Source: Rhizobiaceae bacterium
Lineage (GTDB): Bacteria; Pseudomonadota; Alphaproteobacteria; Rhizobiales; Rhizobiaceae
NCBI GenBank assembly: GCA_029212415.1
Contig: JARGOF010000017.1
Location: 56,549-101,297 of the forward strand
DNA length: 44,749 nucleotides
Direction of reading: 5' to 3'
In this document: positions 25,243 to 34,117 of the stretch, piece by piece
Position numbering within the stretch: position 1 is the stretch's first letter
How the letters are laid out: every line of letters starts with the position of its first letter
The notes under the pieces: model-generated
Databases searched by the model: none
What the model was told of the DNA's origin: nothing
Seen by the model: only the letters and a program-made list of their open reading frames with translations
Program-made: the position numbers and the translations under genes

Positions 25243-26220
25243 ATGAAAGCCATTGTCTGTGACGAATACGGGCCGCTGAAATCGCTGGCCTACAAGGACG
25301 TGGCGGATCCTGTTGCACAGGGCAACGCGGTTGTCATTCGTGCAAAGGCCATCGGCGTCAATTATCCTGACGGCCTGTTGGTCCAGGGTCTCTACCAGAT
25401 GAAACCGCCGACCCCCTTTGTACCGGGCATGGAAGTGGCCGGGATTATTGAATCCGTCGGACCTGATGTGACAGGGCTGGCACCTGGAGACCGGGTCGCT
25501 GCGCTGATGCAGATGGGTTCCTATTCGGAATTGGTATCCTCACCGGCAGCGGCCGTGTTTCCCTTGCCTGAAAAAATGGATTTCGCCGACGCCTGCGCAT
25601 TGCTGTGCGCCTATGGCACATCGCACCACGCATTGAAGCAGCGCGCCAACCTTCAGCCGGGCGAAACAGTGGCCGTGCTGGGTGCCGCCGGGTCCACCGG
25701 CATTGGCGCCATACAGATTGCCAAGGCAATGGGCGCAAAAGTCATTGCAGTGGCGTCGACTGCGGAGAAACAGAAAGTTGCGAAAGACAGCGGTGCCGAT
25801 GAATGCATTGGCTACGATAATTTGAAGGATGATCTGAAAAAACTGACCAAGGGCAAAGGCGTCGATGTGCTTTTTGACCCCGTTGGAGGTGACGCCTTTG
25901 ATTCCGCCTGCCGCGCCATGGCGCGTGGCGGACGGTTGCTGGTCATCGGCTTTGCGTCCGGACGCATACCGCAACTTCCGGTCAATCTCACCCTGGTCAA
26001 GGAATTTTCTGTCGTTGGCGTTTTCTGGGGTGCCTTTACAGCACGTGAACCCGGTCAATACGCCAGCAACATGAAAGAGCTCATTGGCTGGTATCTGGAC
26101 GGGCGTGTGAAACCCCATATCGAAGGTTGCTACCCGCTGTCTGAGGCACCAGCCGTTCTGGAGCGCGTCCTTGGACGTGGAGCAACCGGAAAGCTGGTTC
26201 TGGTCCCTGAAGGAGCATGA
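25243..26220 (+). CDS. NADPH:quinone oxidoreductase-like medium-chain reductase
   Basis: A 325-residue medium-chain dehydrogenase/reductase without the zinc-binding cysteines of alcohol dehydrogenases. The cofactor motif GAAGSTGIGAIQIAK lies near residues 145-160, and VPGMEVAGIIESVGPDV and DVLFDPVGGDAF are standard for quinone oxidoreductase-like members. These enzymes reduce quinones or alpha,beta-unsaturated carbonyls with NADPH; in a beta-oxidation island a role on enoyl-CoA intermediates or a related carbonyl is plausible. ATG 25243 is chosen because the conserved MKAIVCDEYG begins there; a TTG two codons earlier overlaps the previous stop. Confidence 0.88.
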   Translation: MKAIVCDEYGPLKSLAYKDVADPVAQGNAVVIRAKAIGVNYPDGLLVQGLYQMKPPTPFVPGMEVAGIIESVGPDVTGLAPGDRVAALMQMGSYSELVSSPAAAVFPLPEKMDFADACALLCAYGTSHHALKQRANLQPGETVAVLGAAGSTGIGAIQIAKAMGAKVIAVASTAEKQKVAKDSGADECIGYDNLKDDLKKLTKGKGVDVLFDPVGGDAFDSACRAMARGGRLLVIGFASGRIPQLPVNLTLVKEFSVVGVFWGAFTAREPGQYASNMKELIGWYLDGRVKPHIEGCYPLSEAPAVLERVLGRGATGKLVLVPEGA

Positions 26221-27260
26221 TGGTGCAGATCCCCACAGAAACCTTTGCCTTGACGCAAAAGCAGGATGGCTACTCAGGCACGTCCGAAGGGCTGACCTTC
26301 GAAAGCATGGATCCCTATCTCGAAGGCAAGACCATCGCCCTGCCGTCACTGGCTGATGGTCAGGTGCTGATCAAGGTTGCCATGGCGTCGATCAATCCAT
26401 CTGATCTTCATTACATCAAGGGTGAATACGGACATCCAAGGGTCAAAGGTGCGGCTGCCGGGTTTGAAGGCGTTGGAGACGTCATCGCAGGCGCCGGCAA
26501 CCATGCGCAATCCCTGATCGGCAAACGGGTTGCGTTCACGGTCGGACCTGACGGCTCGGGCGCATGGGCAGAATATGCAGTGACGTCCGCAGCCGTGTGC
26601 ATTCCGGTGCGCGACGACATGCGCAATGAGGACGCGGCGGGACATGTGGTCAACCCCCTCACCGCCATGGCCATGTTCGACATCGTGCGCAACGCCAAAA
26701 GCGGCAGTTTCATCATGACGGCCGCCAACAGCCAGCTGTGCAAACTGATGACGGCCCTGGGACGCGATAATGACATTGCGCCCATCGCCATTGTCCGCAG
26801 GGATGAGCAGGCGGCGCATCTTCTCGAATTGGGCGCGAAATACGTTCTGAACAGCACCGCAGCGGATTTCAAAGAGACATTGCGCGATGTGATACGACAG
26901 GAAAAGCCGCGGATCCTGCTGGATGCGGTTGCAAATCAGCTGTCAGCCGACATTTTTGCATCCATGCCCAATCAGGCGCGGTGGGTGGTTTATGGAAAAC
27001 TTGATCCGCAACCACCGAAATTGCAGGAAATGGGCCAGTTCATCTTCATGCAGAAACAGATAGAGGGCTTCTGGTTGACCCGGTGGTTCATGGCAACCCC
27101 CAGGGATGAACAGGTCAGGATTATCGGTGAAGTACAGGCCCGTTTCGTTTCAGGTCAGTGGCAAACCGAGGTGTCGGACACCATCCGACTGAAGGATGCG
27201 ATGAATGATTTGGCAGAAGCGTTGCGCAATACAACCGGAAAGGTCATGCTGATACCCTGA
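26217..27260 (+). CDS. Zinc-free medium-chain reductase, enoyl reductase (MECR/ETR)-like
   Basis: A 347-residue second medium-chain reductase. MASINPSDLHYIKGEYG and NPLTAMAMFDIV resemble the 2-enoyl thioester reductase (MECR/ETR1) branch. The cofactor loop reads MTAANSQLCKLM, without the usual glycine triplet, which also occurs in relaxed form in that branch (NSAVG). No zinc ligands are seen. It overlaps the preceding gene as ATGA, with a second ATG at 26220, so the two reductases are translated together. It may reduce a double bond in the imported acid or an enoyl-CoA; the substrate is unknown. Confidence 0.82.
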   Translation: MMVQIPTETFALTQKQDGYSGTSEGLTFESMDPYLEGKTIALPSLADGQVLIKVAMASINPSDLHYIKGEYGHPRVKGAAAGFEGVGDVIAGAGNHAQSLIGKRVAFTVGPDGSGAWAEYAVTSAAVCIPVRDDMRNEDAAGHVVNPLTAMAMFDIVRNAKSGSFIMTAANSQLCKLMTALGRDNDIAPIAIVRRDEQAAHLLELGAKYVLNSTAADFKETLRDVIRQEKPRILLDAVANQLSADIFASMPNQARWVVYGKLDPQPPKLQEMGQFIFMQKQIEGFWLTRWFMATPRDEQVRIIGEVQARFVSGQWQTEVSDTIRLKDAMNDLAEALRNTTGKVMLIP

Positions 27261-27355
27261 TACGACCGGGAGAGGAATTGGGAACCTGTTGATTCATTTC
27301 ACCATGTTCATCCACGAGAACGAGCAAAAGCTCAAGGCTTGGGAGGGCCAACCGA

Positions 27356-28231
27356 GTGGACATACTACAATTGATCGTAAGTGGCCTGGCAAATGGATGC
27401 GTCTACGGACTCATCGCTCTGGGCTTCGTGCTTATCTACAAGGCAACCGAAGCCGTGAATTTCGCCCAGGGCGACTTCATGATGCTGGGTGCATTCATCA
27501 CGCTGGGCTTTACCAATGCCGACCACATGGACCTGCCGTTCTGGCTTTCGGTCATCCTTGCTATCGGCATTATGGGCATTCTGGGTTACCTCCTCGACAT
27601 GATCGTGTTGCGGCGGATGTTCGGCCAGTCCCAGGTGGCAGTCGTCATATTGACCATCGCGCTGGGATTTGTAATCCGCTTCATCGCCGGCCTCATCTGG
27701 GGTCACGAGCCGCAATCACTGGAATCGCCGCTGTCAGGGCTTGAATTGCGCTTTGGAGGGCTTGTGCTTGGCATGGACGAGGTCTGGGTGATCATTGTCA
27801 CCGTTGCGCTGACGGCATTGCTCTACGTGTTTTTTGCCCGAACCAAACTTGGCATCGGTATGCAGGCGTCATCGCAAAACCAGCTTGCCGCCTATTACAT
27901 GGGTATTCCGGTCAAGCGCATTCACTCGATGATCTGGGCGCTGTCGGGTGTCGTGGCAGCCATTGCAGGCATTCTTTTTGCCTCAAAAGGCTCCATTGAT
28001 CCAACCGCTGGCCTGCTCGGCATCAAAGCCTTTGCTGCGGCAGTGATCGGTGGGTTTGGCAGCCTGCCCGGCGCATTGCTGGGTGGCATCATTGTCGGTC
28101 TGGTCGAGCCTTTCGCTGCACGCTACATGCCAGCTGGCTATTCACAGATTTTCCCCTATCTGATTCTGGTTGTGATGCTTGTGGTTCGCCCGCACGGCAT
28201 ATTGTCACAAATCCAGACCAAGAAAGTGTGA
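27356..28231 (+). CDS. Branched-chain-type ABC transporter permease LivH
   Basis: A 291-residue inner-membrane permease. The opening LIVSGLANGCVYGLIALGF and the motif VNFAQGDFMMLGAF are hallmarks of LivH, as are GIPVKRIHSMIWALSG and the AFAAAVIGGFGSLPGALLGG loop (shown as separate short pieces). LivH pairs with LivM to import amino acids or, in many catabolic clusters, aromatic and aliphatic carboxylates. The start is GTG with a GGGAGG site eight bases upstream. A 95-base gap separates it from the reductase genes; no terminator is seen in it, so the operon probably continues. Confidence 0.94.
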   Translation: MDILQLIVSGLANGCVYGLIALGFVLIYKATEAVNFAQGDFMMLGAFITLGFTNADHMDLPFWLSVILAIGIMGILGYLLDMIVLRRMFGQSQVAVVILTIALGFVIRFIAGLIWGHEPQSLESPLSGLELRFGGLVLGMDEVWVIIVTVALTALLYVFFARTKLGIGMQASSQNQLAAYYMGIPVKRIHSMIWALSGVVAAIAGILFASKGSIDPTAGLLGIKAFAAAVIGGFGSLPGALLGGIIVGLVEPFAARYMPAGYSQIFPYLILVVMLVVRPHGILSQIQTKKV

Positions 28232-28240
28232 GGGGCAAAC

Positions 28241-29341
28241 ATGCGCATTGTATTCAAAACCTCATATGACGCAGATATCCGTCTGTTCAAACATAAGGCT
28301 CAGGCTTTCTGGTATCTGCTGCTGTTTGCTCTTGCCATCCTGTTGCCCTTCCTGATCGGCGACTTTCTGATTGGCGAGGCCACACTCGTGCTGATCTGGG
28401 CCATTTGCGGCATGGGCCTGATGGTGCTGGTCGGTCAAACCGGTCAGGCCAGTCTCGGACATGCGGCTTTCATGGCTGTCGGCGCCTATTCCAACGTGCT
28501 TTATCAGGAGCATTTTTCCATGCCATTCCTGCTTTCTTTCCCGCTGGCGGGACTGACAGCAGGTGTTGCCGGTGCGTTGATTGCCATGCCGATAACAAAG
28601 CTGCACGGTATTTATCTTGCCATCGCCACCCTGGCGATCTCGGTTCTTGCAGAAGATCTGATTGTCATCATGGAGCCGCTCACCGGCGGCGTTTCAGGCC
28701 TCTTTGCGCCTGATATCGAGATATTCGGCTTTGTTTTCAATCGCTACGGCAATCCGGTCGAGCTCTATTGGCTTGTGCTGGGCATCACCTTGGTCATTGT
28801 CTATCTTTATCGCAACATGCTGCGTTCTCCACTTGGCAGGTCCTTTGCCGCCGTTCGTGACTCTGAGGTCTCTGCAAAGGCGATGGGCATCAATGTCGCG
28901 CGCACAAAGATGGTGGCCTTCGCCGTGTCCTGTTTCATCACGGGCCTTGGCGGCGCGTTGATGGGACATTTTGCGACGATATTCACCAATGAGACATTCA
29001 ACCTGATCATGTCGATCACATTGCTTCTGATCATTGTGGTTGGCGGTCTCGGGACAATACACGGGGCCTTTTTTGGTGCGATCGTTTTTGTCATGCTGCC
29101 TTTGGTCATATCACTGACAAGGGATGCATTGACGGTCTTTGCAGACTCCGGTTCGGTGACCATTCCAGGTCTTGAAAGCGGATTGTTCGGCATCATCCTC
29201 ATCGGTTTCATCCTGTTCGAACCAATGGGCATTTATGGTCGCTGGCTGAAAATCCGCACCTATTTCGAGCTCTTTCCCTTCTACCGCAAGGACATGTTCC
29301 GCCGCCAGAAAAGTTACCTGAAAACGGAGCGCACAAGATGA
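28241..29341 (+). CDS. Branched-chain-type ABC transporter permease LivM
   Basis: A 366-residue permease and partner of LivH. Family stretches are LVGQTGQASLGHAAFMAVGAY, GIYLAIATLAISVLAED, and GMAV-like AKAMGINVARTKMVAFAVSC before VVGGLGTIHGAFFGA (each read as a short piece). A basic cytoplasmic tail of about 35 residues follows the last helix. It starts nine bases after livH, and its stop overlaps the LivG start by four bases. Confidence 0.94.
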   Translation: MRIVFKTSYDADIRLFKHKAQAFWYLLLFALAILLPFLIGDFLIGEATLVLIWAICGMGLMVLVGQTGQASLGHAAFMAVGAYSNVLYQEHFSMPFLLSFPLAGLTAGVAGALIAMPITKLHGIYLAIATLAISVLAEDLIVIMEPLTGGVSGLFAPDIEIFGFVFNRYGNPVELYWLVLGITLVIVYLYRNMLRSPLGRSFAAVRDSEVSAKAMGINVARTKMVAFAVSCFITGLGGALMGHFATIFTNETFNLIMSITLLLIIVVGGLGTIHGAFFGAIVFVMLPLVISLTRDALTVFADSGSVTIPGLESGLFGIILIGFILFEPMGIYGRWLKIRTYFELFPFYRKDMFRRQKSYLKTERTR

Positions 29342-30126
29342 GCCTGCTGGAACTCAAAAATGTTACCCTGCGTTTTGGTGGCCTGGTTGCCGTCAATGAC
29401 GTGTCATTCAGCGTGGAAGAAGGTGAAGTCTTTGCGCTTGTGGGGCCAAATGGCGCGGGAAAATCAACGATACTCAACATGATATCCCGCCTCTATACGC
29501 CCGCTGAAGGTGATATCCTGTTTGAAGGCAAGAGCATTCTGGGAGCCGAGCCGCACGATGTACCGGTACTGGGTATTGCCAGAACCTTTCAGAACATCGA
29601 ATTGTTCGAGCAGGCTTCTGTATTGCAGAACCTGCTGGTCGGGCGCCATACGCATTGCCGTTCGAATTTCCTGACAGATATGCTGTTCACGCCATTCGTG
29701 CGCGCCCAGGAGCGCGTTCACCGGGAGGCCGTAGAGCATGTGATCGATTTCCTCGACCTTCAGCCCTATCGCCAGAAACTGATTGCAGGTCTGCCCTATG
29801 GCGTTCGGAAAGTCGTGGAAATGGGACGCGCATTGGCCGTGAAGCCAAGATTGCTGCTGCTTGATGAACCGGCATCCGGCCTTTCGGTGGAAGAAACGCA
29901 GGACGTGGCCTTCTGGATCGAGGACATCAAGAAGGTGATGGGGGTGACCGTTCTCATGGTCGAGCACGATATGCATCTGGTCAGTTCCGTATCCGATCGC
30001 GTCATGGCTCTGGCCGATGGCAGCATGCTGTCAATCGGCACGCCGCAGGAGGTCCAGACTGATCCTGCTGTTATCGAGGCCTATCTGGGTTCCGATGACG
30101 GAACCGAAAGCGGAGAGGCAGCATGA
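29338..30126 (+). CDS. Branched-chain-type ABC transporter ATPase LivG
   Basis: A 262-residue ATPase. Walker A is GPNGAGKST, Walker B LLLLDEPASGL, and the H-loop MVEHDMHLV. The ABC signature is the relaxed LPYGVRKVVEMGRAL form common in LivG rather than LSGGQ. RTFQNIELF is the usual Q-loop of this subfamily. It works as a heterodimer with LivF. Overlaps of four bases on both sides indicate translational coupling in the importer operon. Confidence 0.94.
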   Translation: MSLLELKNVTLRFGGLVAVNDVSFSVEEGEVFALVGPNGAGKSTILNMISRLYTPAEGDILFEGKSILGAEPHDVPVLGIARTFQNIELFEQASVLQNLLVGRHTHCRSNFLTDMLFTPFVRAQERVHREAVEHVIDFLDLQPYRQKLIAGLPYGVRKVVEMGRALAVKPRLLLLDEPASGLSVEETQDVAFWIEDIKKVMGVTVLMVEHDMHLVSSVSDRVMALADGSMLSIGTPQEVQTDPAVIEAYLGSDDGTESGEAA

Positions 30127-30908
30127 CCAACGAACACAATCAGCCGCTTCTGAAAATCGACAACCTGGAAAGCTATTACGGCCCGATCATGGCCATTCGT
30201 GGTGTCAGTCTCGAGGTCAATGAGGGGCAGATCGTCACCGTTCTTGGCGCCAATGGCGCTGGCAAGACGACATTGCTGAAAACGATTTCCGGGGTCATGG
30301 ATCCGGAAAAGGGAACGGTTGCTCTATCCGGTGAATTCATTCAGGGCTTGGCGCCCGACAAGGTCGTTCAAAAGGGCATCGTACATGTTCCCGAAGGGCG
30401 GGAAATCTTTCCGATTCTGACCGTCGAAGACAACCTCAAGATGGGCGCCTATACCCGATCGGACAAAGCCGGTGTCGCAGCCGACATGGAACTGGTTTAT
30501 GACTATTTCCCCATCCTCAAGGAGCGCCGGTCGCAGGAAGCCGGAACCCTTTCGGGCGGACAACAGCAGATGCTCGCCATTGGCCGGGGCCTGATGGCAA
30601 AACCGCGCATCATGTTGCTGGATGAGCCAAGCCTTGGGTTGAGCCCCTTGCTGGTCAAGGAAATTTTCAGCATCATCCGCAGGCTGAACAGAGAACAAAA
30701 TGTCACCATGATGTTGGTGGAACAAAATGCAAAGGTTGCGCTTGATGTCGCCCACTATGGATATGTCATGGAACTTGGACGTATCGTGATGAGCGGTGAA
30801 GCTGCAAAACTGCGCGAATCCAAAGACATCCAGGAGTTTTATCTGGGTGCACAACAGGACACGCAACGCGGGCAAAGACGCTGGAAACAGCGCAAAACCT
30901 GGCGCTGA
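30123..30908 (+). CDS. Branched-chain-type ABC transporter ATPase LivF
   Basis: A 261-residue ATPase that partners LivG. Walker A is GANGAGKTT, the signature LSGGQQQMLAIGRGLM, Walker B IMLLDEPSLGLSP and the H-loop LVEQNAKVAL. IVHVPEGREIFPILTV is a typical LivF segment. A short basic C-terminal extension (QRGQRRWKQRKTWR) is longer than in most LivF proteins. The acyl-CoA ligase gene follows after 22 bases. Confidence 0.94.
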   Translation: MTNEHNQPLLKIDNLESYYGPIMAIRGVSLEVNEGQIVTVLGANGAGKTTLLKTISGVMDPEKGTVALSGEFIQGLAPDKVVQKGIVHVPEGREIFPILTVEDNLKMGAYTRSDKAGVAADMELVYDYFPILKERRSQEAGTLSGGQQQMLAIGRGLMAKPRIMLLDEPSLGLSPLLVKEIFSIIRRLNREQNVTMMLVEQNAKVALDVAHYGYVMELGRIVMSGEAAKLRESKDIQEFYLGAQQDTQRGQRRWKQRKTWR

Positions 30909-30930
30909 GCCAGTCTAGGGAGGTATGAGC

Positions 30931-32820
30931 ATGGGGAGTCTGGAGACCATTCCGCGGCAAACGCTCGTCAATGGTATCAGTCTGAATGAGGATCTGGAAA
31001 ACGGTCCCTTTTATATCGACGGCTGTGACACGATCACCAAATTGTTTCTGCAACGATGCAAGGAACTGGGTGAGCGCACGTCCCACCGGGAAAAAGACTA
31101 TGGGATCTGGTTGTCCTATTCCTGGAACGATTTCCATGAGCATACCAGACTGATTGCCAATGGGCTGGCAGCGCTGGGTCTGCAACGTGGTGATGTTGTT
31201 TCCATCCTGTCTGAAGACAATAAGGAATGGGTCTATACCGACCTGGCCGTGCAATGCATGGGCGCTATTTCCTCCGGTGTCTACACGACCGATTCCGCAG
31301 GCCAGCTCTCCTATCTGGTGACGGATTCCAACAGTCAGTTCCTGTTCATAGAAAATGATGAGCAGCTCGACAAATATCTGACTGTTCGCGATGAGATGAC
31401 ATGCCTGAAAAAGGTTATCGTCTATGACCGAGAGGGCCTGCATGATTATCACGATGACCAGGTCATGTTTCTGGATGAACTTTACGATATCGGACGGGTC
31501 CATCTGAAGAAAAACCCGGATCTTTTCGAGCAGGAGATAGCCAGATCCAAACCGACGGATATCGCCCTGCTTGTCTACACCTCCGGGACGACGGGCCAAC
31601 CCAAAGGCGCCATGATTTCGCAGGGCAACATCATGTATTCCCTGTCCGTGGGTGCCATTACACTGCCGGCCTATGATACCGATGAACAGGTCTGCTTTCT
31701 GCCGCTGTGTCACATTCTGGAGCGATTCATTTCGGTGCTTTCACCGATAGCCTCCAAATCCACGGTCAATTTTGCGGAAAGTCCCGAAACGGTTTTTGAC
31801 AATGTCCAGGAAGTCAGCCCGCATATTTTCACGGCTGTTCCGCGGGTCTGGGAAAAAATCTATTCGAGAATTTCGATCATGATGGGAGACGCTACCCCGT
31901 TCGGCCAGTTTGCCTTCAAGCAGGCATTGGCGGCAGGGGCGGCCCGGGCATCCTGCCTGCGTGACGAAAAGCCGGTACCGCTTTACACCGCGCTGCGTTA
32001 TCGCTTCTGGGATGCAATTGTGCTGAAGAATATACGGCGGATGATCGGAATGGATCGATTGCGTCGCGGCACGACCGGCGCGGCTCCGATCTCTCCCGAC
32101 CTTCTGTTGTGGTACCAGACCATCGGCATTGATCTGTTTGAGGGTTACGGAATGAGTGAAACATCCGGCATCATTTCGCTCAACATGTATGGCCACAACA
32201 AGGTGGGCACTGTCGGGCGTGTTGTCCCCGGTGGAAAAGTCCGTATCGGCGATGGAAACGAGATCCAGTACAAGGCACCCAATGTGTTCGAGGGCTATTG
32301 GAACAAGCCCGCCCAGACAGAAGATTCCATGACAACGGATGGTTGGCTAAGGACTGGCGATGTGGGCTTTCTGGACAATGAAGGCTACCTGAAAATTACC
32401 GGGCGTCTCAAGGACATCATCATTACGGCTGGCGGAAAAAACATCACCCCGGCCGAAATCGAGAACAAGCTGAAATTTTCTCCCTATATCTCCGATGCTG
32501 TGGTCATTGGTGACAAAAAGAAATTTCTTTCCTGCCTGATCATGATCGATCAGGAGAACGTCGAGAAATTTGCCCAGGATCGCAGAGTTCCATTTGGAGA
32601 TTTTGCTTCGCTGTGCGCGACGCCGGAGGTCCAGGAACTGATCGGAGGCGTCGTTGAAAAGGTCAACGAAGAATTCGCACGGGTCGAGCAGATAAAGGCA
32701 TTTCGCCTCATTGATGTTCTCTTGACAGCAGAGGATGATGAGTTGACCGCCACCATGAAGCTCAAGCGCAGCTTCGTGGAGAAAAAACATAAAGCGCTGA
32801 TCGACACGATGTATGGATGA
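30931..32820 (+). CDS. AMP-forming long-chain-type acyl-CoA ligase
   Basis: A 629-residue adenylate-forming enzyme that activates a carboxylic acid to its CoA thioester with ATP. The phosphate-binding loop YTSGTTGQPKGA is at residues 216-227; YGMSETSG is the A5 motif, LRTGDVGFLDNEG the hinge region and GRLKDIIITAGGKNI holds the A8 turn. The C-terminal domain has the KRSFVEKKHK lysine region. Length and motifs fit the FadD15/ACSBG-like long-chain group. I chose ATG 30931, which has a GGGAGG site seven bases upstream; an ATG six bases earlier is too close to that site. Its position between livF and livK couples uptake with activation. Confidence 0.93.
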   Translation: MGSLETIPRQTLVNGISLNEDLENGPFYIDGCDTITKLFLQRCKELGERTSHREKDYGIWLSYSWNDFHEHTRLIANGLAALGLQRGDVVSILSEDNKEWVYTDLAVQCMGAISSGVYTTDSAGQLSYLVTDSNSQFLFIENDEQLDKYLTVRDEMTCLKKVIVYDREGLHDYHDDQVMFLDELYDIGRVHLKKNPDLFEQEIARSKPTDIALLVYTSGTTGQPKGAMISQGNIMYSLSVGAITLPAYDTDEQVCFLPLCHILERFISVLSPIASKSTVNFAESPETVFDNVQEVSPHIFTAVPRVWEKIYSRISIMMGDATPFGQFAFKQALAAGAARASCLRDEKPVPLYTALRYRFWDAIVLKNIRRMIGMDRLRRGTTGAAPISPDLLLWYQTIGIDLFEGYGMSETSGIISLNMYGHNKVGTVGRVVPGGKVRIGDGNEIQYKAPNVFEGYWNKPAQTEDSMTTDGWLRTGDVGFLDNEGYLKITGRLKDIIITAGGKNITPAEIENKLKFSPYISDAVVIGDKKKFLSCLIMIDQENVEKFAQDRRVPFGDFASLCATPEVQELIGGVVEKVNEEFARVEQIKAFRLIDVLLTAEDDELTATMKLKRSFVEKKHKALIDTMYG

Positions 32821-32851
32821 TTTTACCCATTTCACCAGGAGGAGACTACCA

Positions 32852-34015
32852 ATGAAGAATATTATCACATCGACGGCTATCGCAATGGCTCTGTCGGCGG
32901 CCATGCTGCCGCAGGCATTTGCGGAAACACAGGGCGTCACGGACACGGAAATTCTGATCGGATCCAATCAGGACCTGTCAGGCATTTTCGCCGCCTTTGG
33001 CGCACCGGCTATCGGCGCTGCCAATCAGCTTTTTGACGAAGTGAATGAAAAGGGCGGTGTGCACGGTCGCAAGTTGCGGCTGATTGCTGAAGACCATGGC
33101 TACCAAATGCCAAAGGCCATGCAGAACATCAACAAATTGATCAATTCCGACAAAGTGTTTGTGATGCTCCTGTCGCTTGGCACACCGATGAATATTGCCA
33201 GTTTTCCGCTGCTTGAACGCAAGGGGATTGCCAATATCGGACCTCTGACAGCAGCCCGTCAGATGATCGAACCGCTGGAGCCCTACAAGTTTGCCGGTTT
33301 CTCTTCCTACTATGACCAGATCCGCGCCGGGATTACCTTTCTGAAGGAAAACAATGACGCCAAAACAATTTGCGCCATGTATATTCCTTCGGATTTCGGC
33401 AAGGAGATTCAGGAAGGCGCAAAAGACGTCTCTGCTGAATTGGGTATCGAATACAAGGCTGAAACCACCCACAAGCCGGATGAGCAGGATTTTGTCGGCT
33501 CATTGACCAAGCTGAGAGATGAAGGCTGTGACACCATCGCCGTTGCGCTTGGTGTGCGCCAGACCATCACGGCTTTGGCCACCGCAAAGAAAATCGGCTG
33601 GAATGATGTGGATTTCGTCGGTGGTTCGGCCTCTTTCCATACCGCAATTGCAAAGGTTCCCGGCGGTCTGACCGAGGGTTTCTATGCGGCGGCCGGATGG
33701 CCCGATCTGACCACCCGGATATCTGATCCGGTAGTGAAAAAATGGACAGATGATTATCAGGCCAAATTCGGTGAATTCCCCGGAACAGGCGCTTTGCTTG
33801 GCCGTTCAGCGGCTGAAGGTCTTGTGATGGCATTGGAAGCGGCAGGCAAGGACCTGACTGCGGAGAACTTCATCACAGCGATGGAAAGCCTGGATTACAT
33901 TGATCCGATAACAGGCGTGCGCACCAACTATTCTGCTGAAGATCATCAGGGTGGTGATGCGGTGATCATCTCCCATATCGAAGACGGCAATTGGGTCGTC
34001 GTCGGCGAGCAGTAG
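32852..34015 (+). CDS. Branched-chain-type ABC transporter substrate-binding protein LivK
   Basis: A 387-residue periplasmic binding protein. A clear signal peptide (MKNIITSTAIAMALSAAMLP, cleavage after AFA at about residue 24) precedes the type-I fold: ILIGSNQDLSGIFAAFG, INKLINSDKVFVML and YIPSDFGKEIQ. ATG 32852 is set by an AGGAGG site; an ATG 39 bases upstream would bury the leader inside the protein and overlaps the ligase stop. It supplies the ligand to LivHMGF. The pocket resembles members that bind aromatic or aliphatic acids as much as amino acids, so the ligand stays open. Confidence 0.93.
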   Translation: MKNIITSTAIAMALSAAMLPQAFAETQGVTDTEILIGSNQDLSGIFAAFGAPAIGAANQLFDEVNEKGGVHGRKLRLIAEDHGYQMPKAMQNINKLINSDKVFVMLLSLGTPMNIASFPLLERKGIANIGPLTAARQMIEPLEPYKFAGFSSYYDQIRAGITFLKENNDAKTICAMYIPSDFGKEIQEGAKDVSAELGIEYKAETTHKPDEQDFVGSLTKLRDEGCDTIAVALGVRQTITALATAKKIGWNDVDFVGGSASFHTAIAKVPGGLTEGFYAAAGWPDLTTRISDPVVKKWTDDYQAKFGEFPGTGALLGRSAAEGLVMALEAAGKDLTAENFITAMESLDYIDPITGVRTNYSAEDHQGGDAVIISHIEDGNWVVVGEQ

Positions 34016-34030
34016 AACTGATCAAATCCA

Positions 34031-34057
34031 TCCGGCGCCTGTTTATCGGGCGCCGGA
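34031..34057 (+). terminator. GC-rich stem-loop after livK
   Basis: TCCGGCGCC (34031-34039) and GGCGCCGGA (34049-34057) form a perfect nine-pair stem around a nine-base loop, 15 bases after the livK stop. It lacks a U-run, so it may protect the 3' end of the upstream message or weaken transcription into the next genes rather than stop it fully. The following gene starts 60 bases later. Confidence 0.55.
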
Positions 34058-34117
34058 AACCTGATAATTGCCAAACCACCCAACCAACCCATCCCAACCT
34101 GCTTTCGGTGAATTTGA

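Noticed and set aside
27289-27744. Open frame of 151 codons overlapping livH
   Set aside because: It is out of frame with the clear LivH protein and has a low-complexity basic composition.
32813-32851. Longer start for livK
   Set aside because: It would place 13 hydrophilic residues before the signal peptide and overlaps the ligase; AGGAGG points to 32852.
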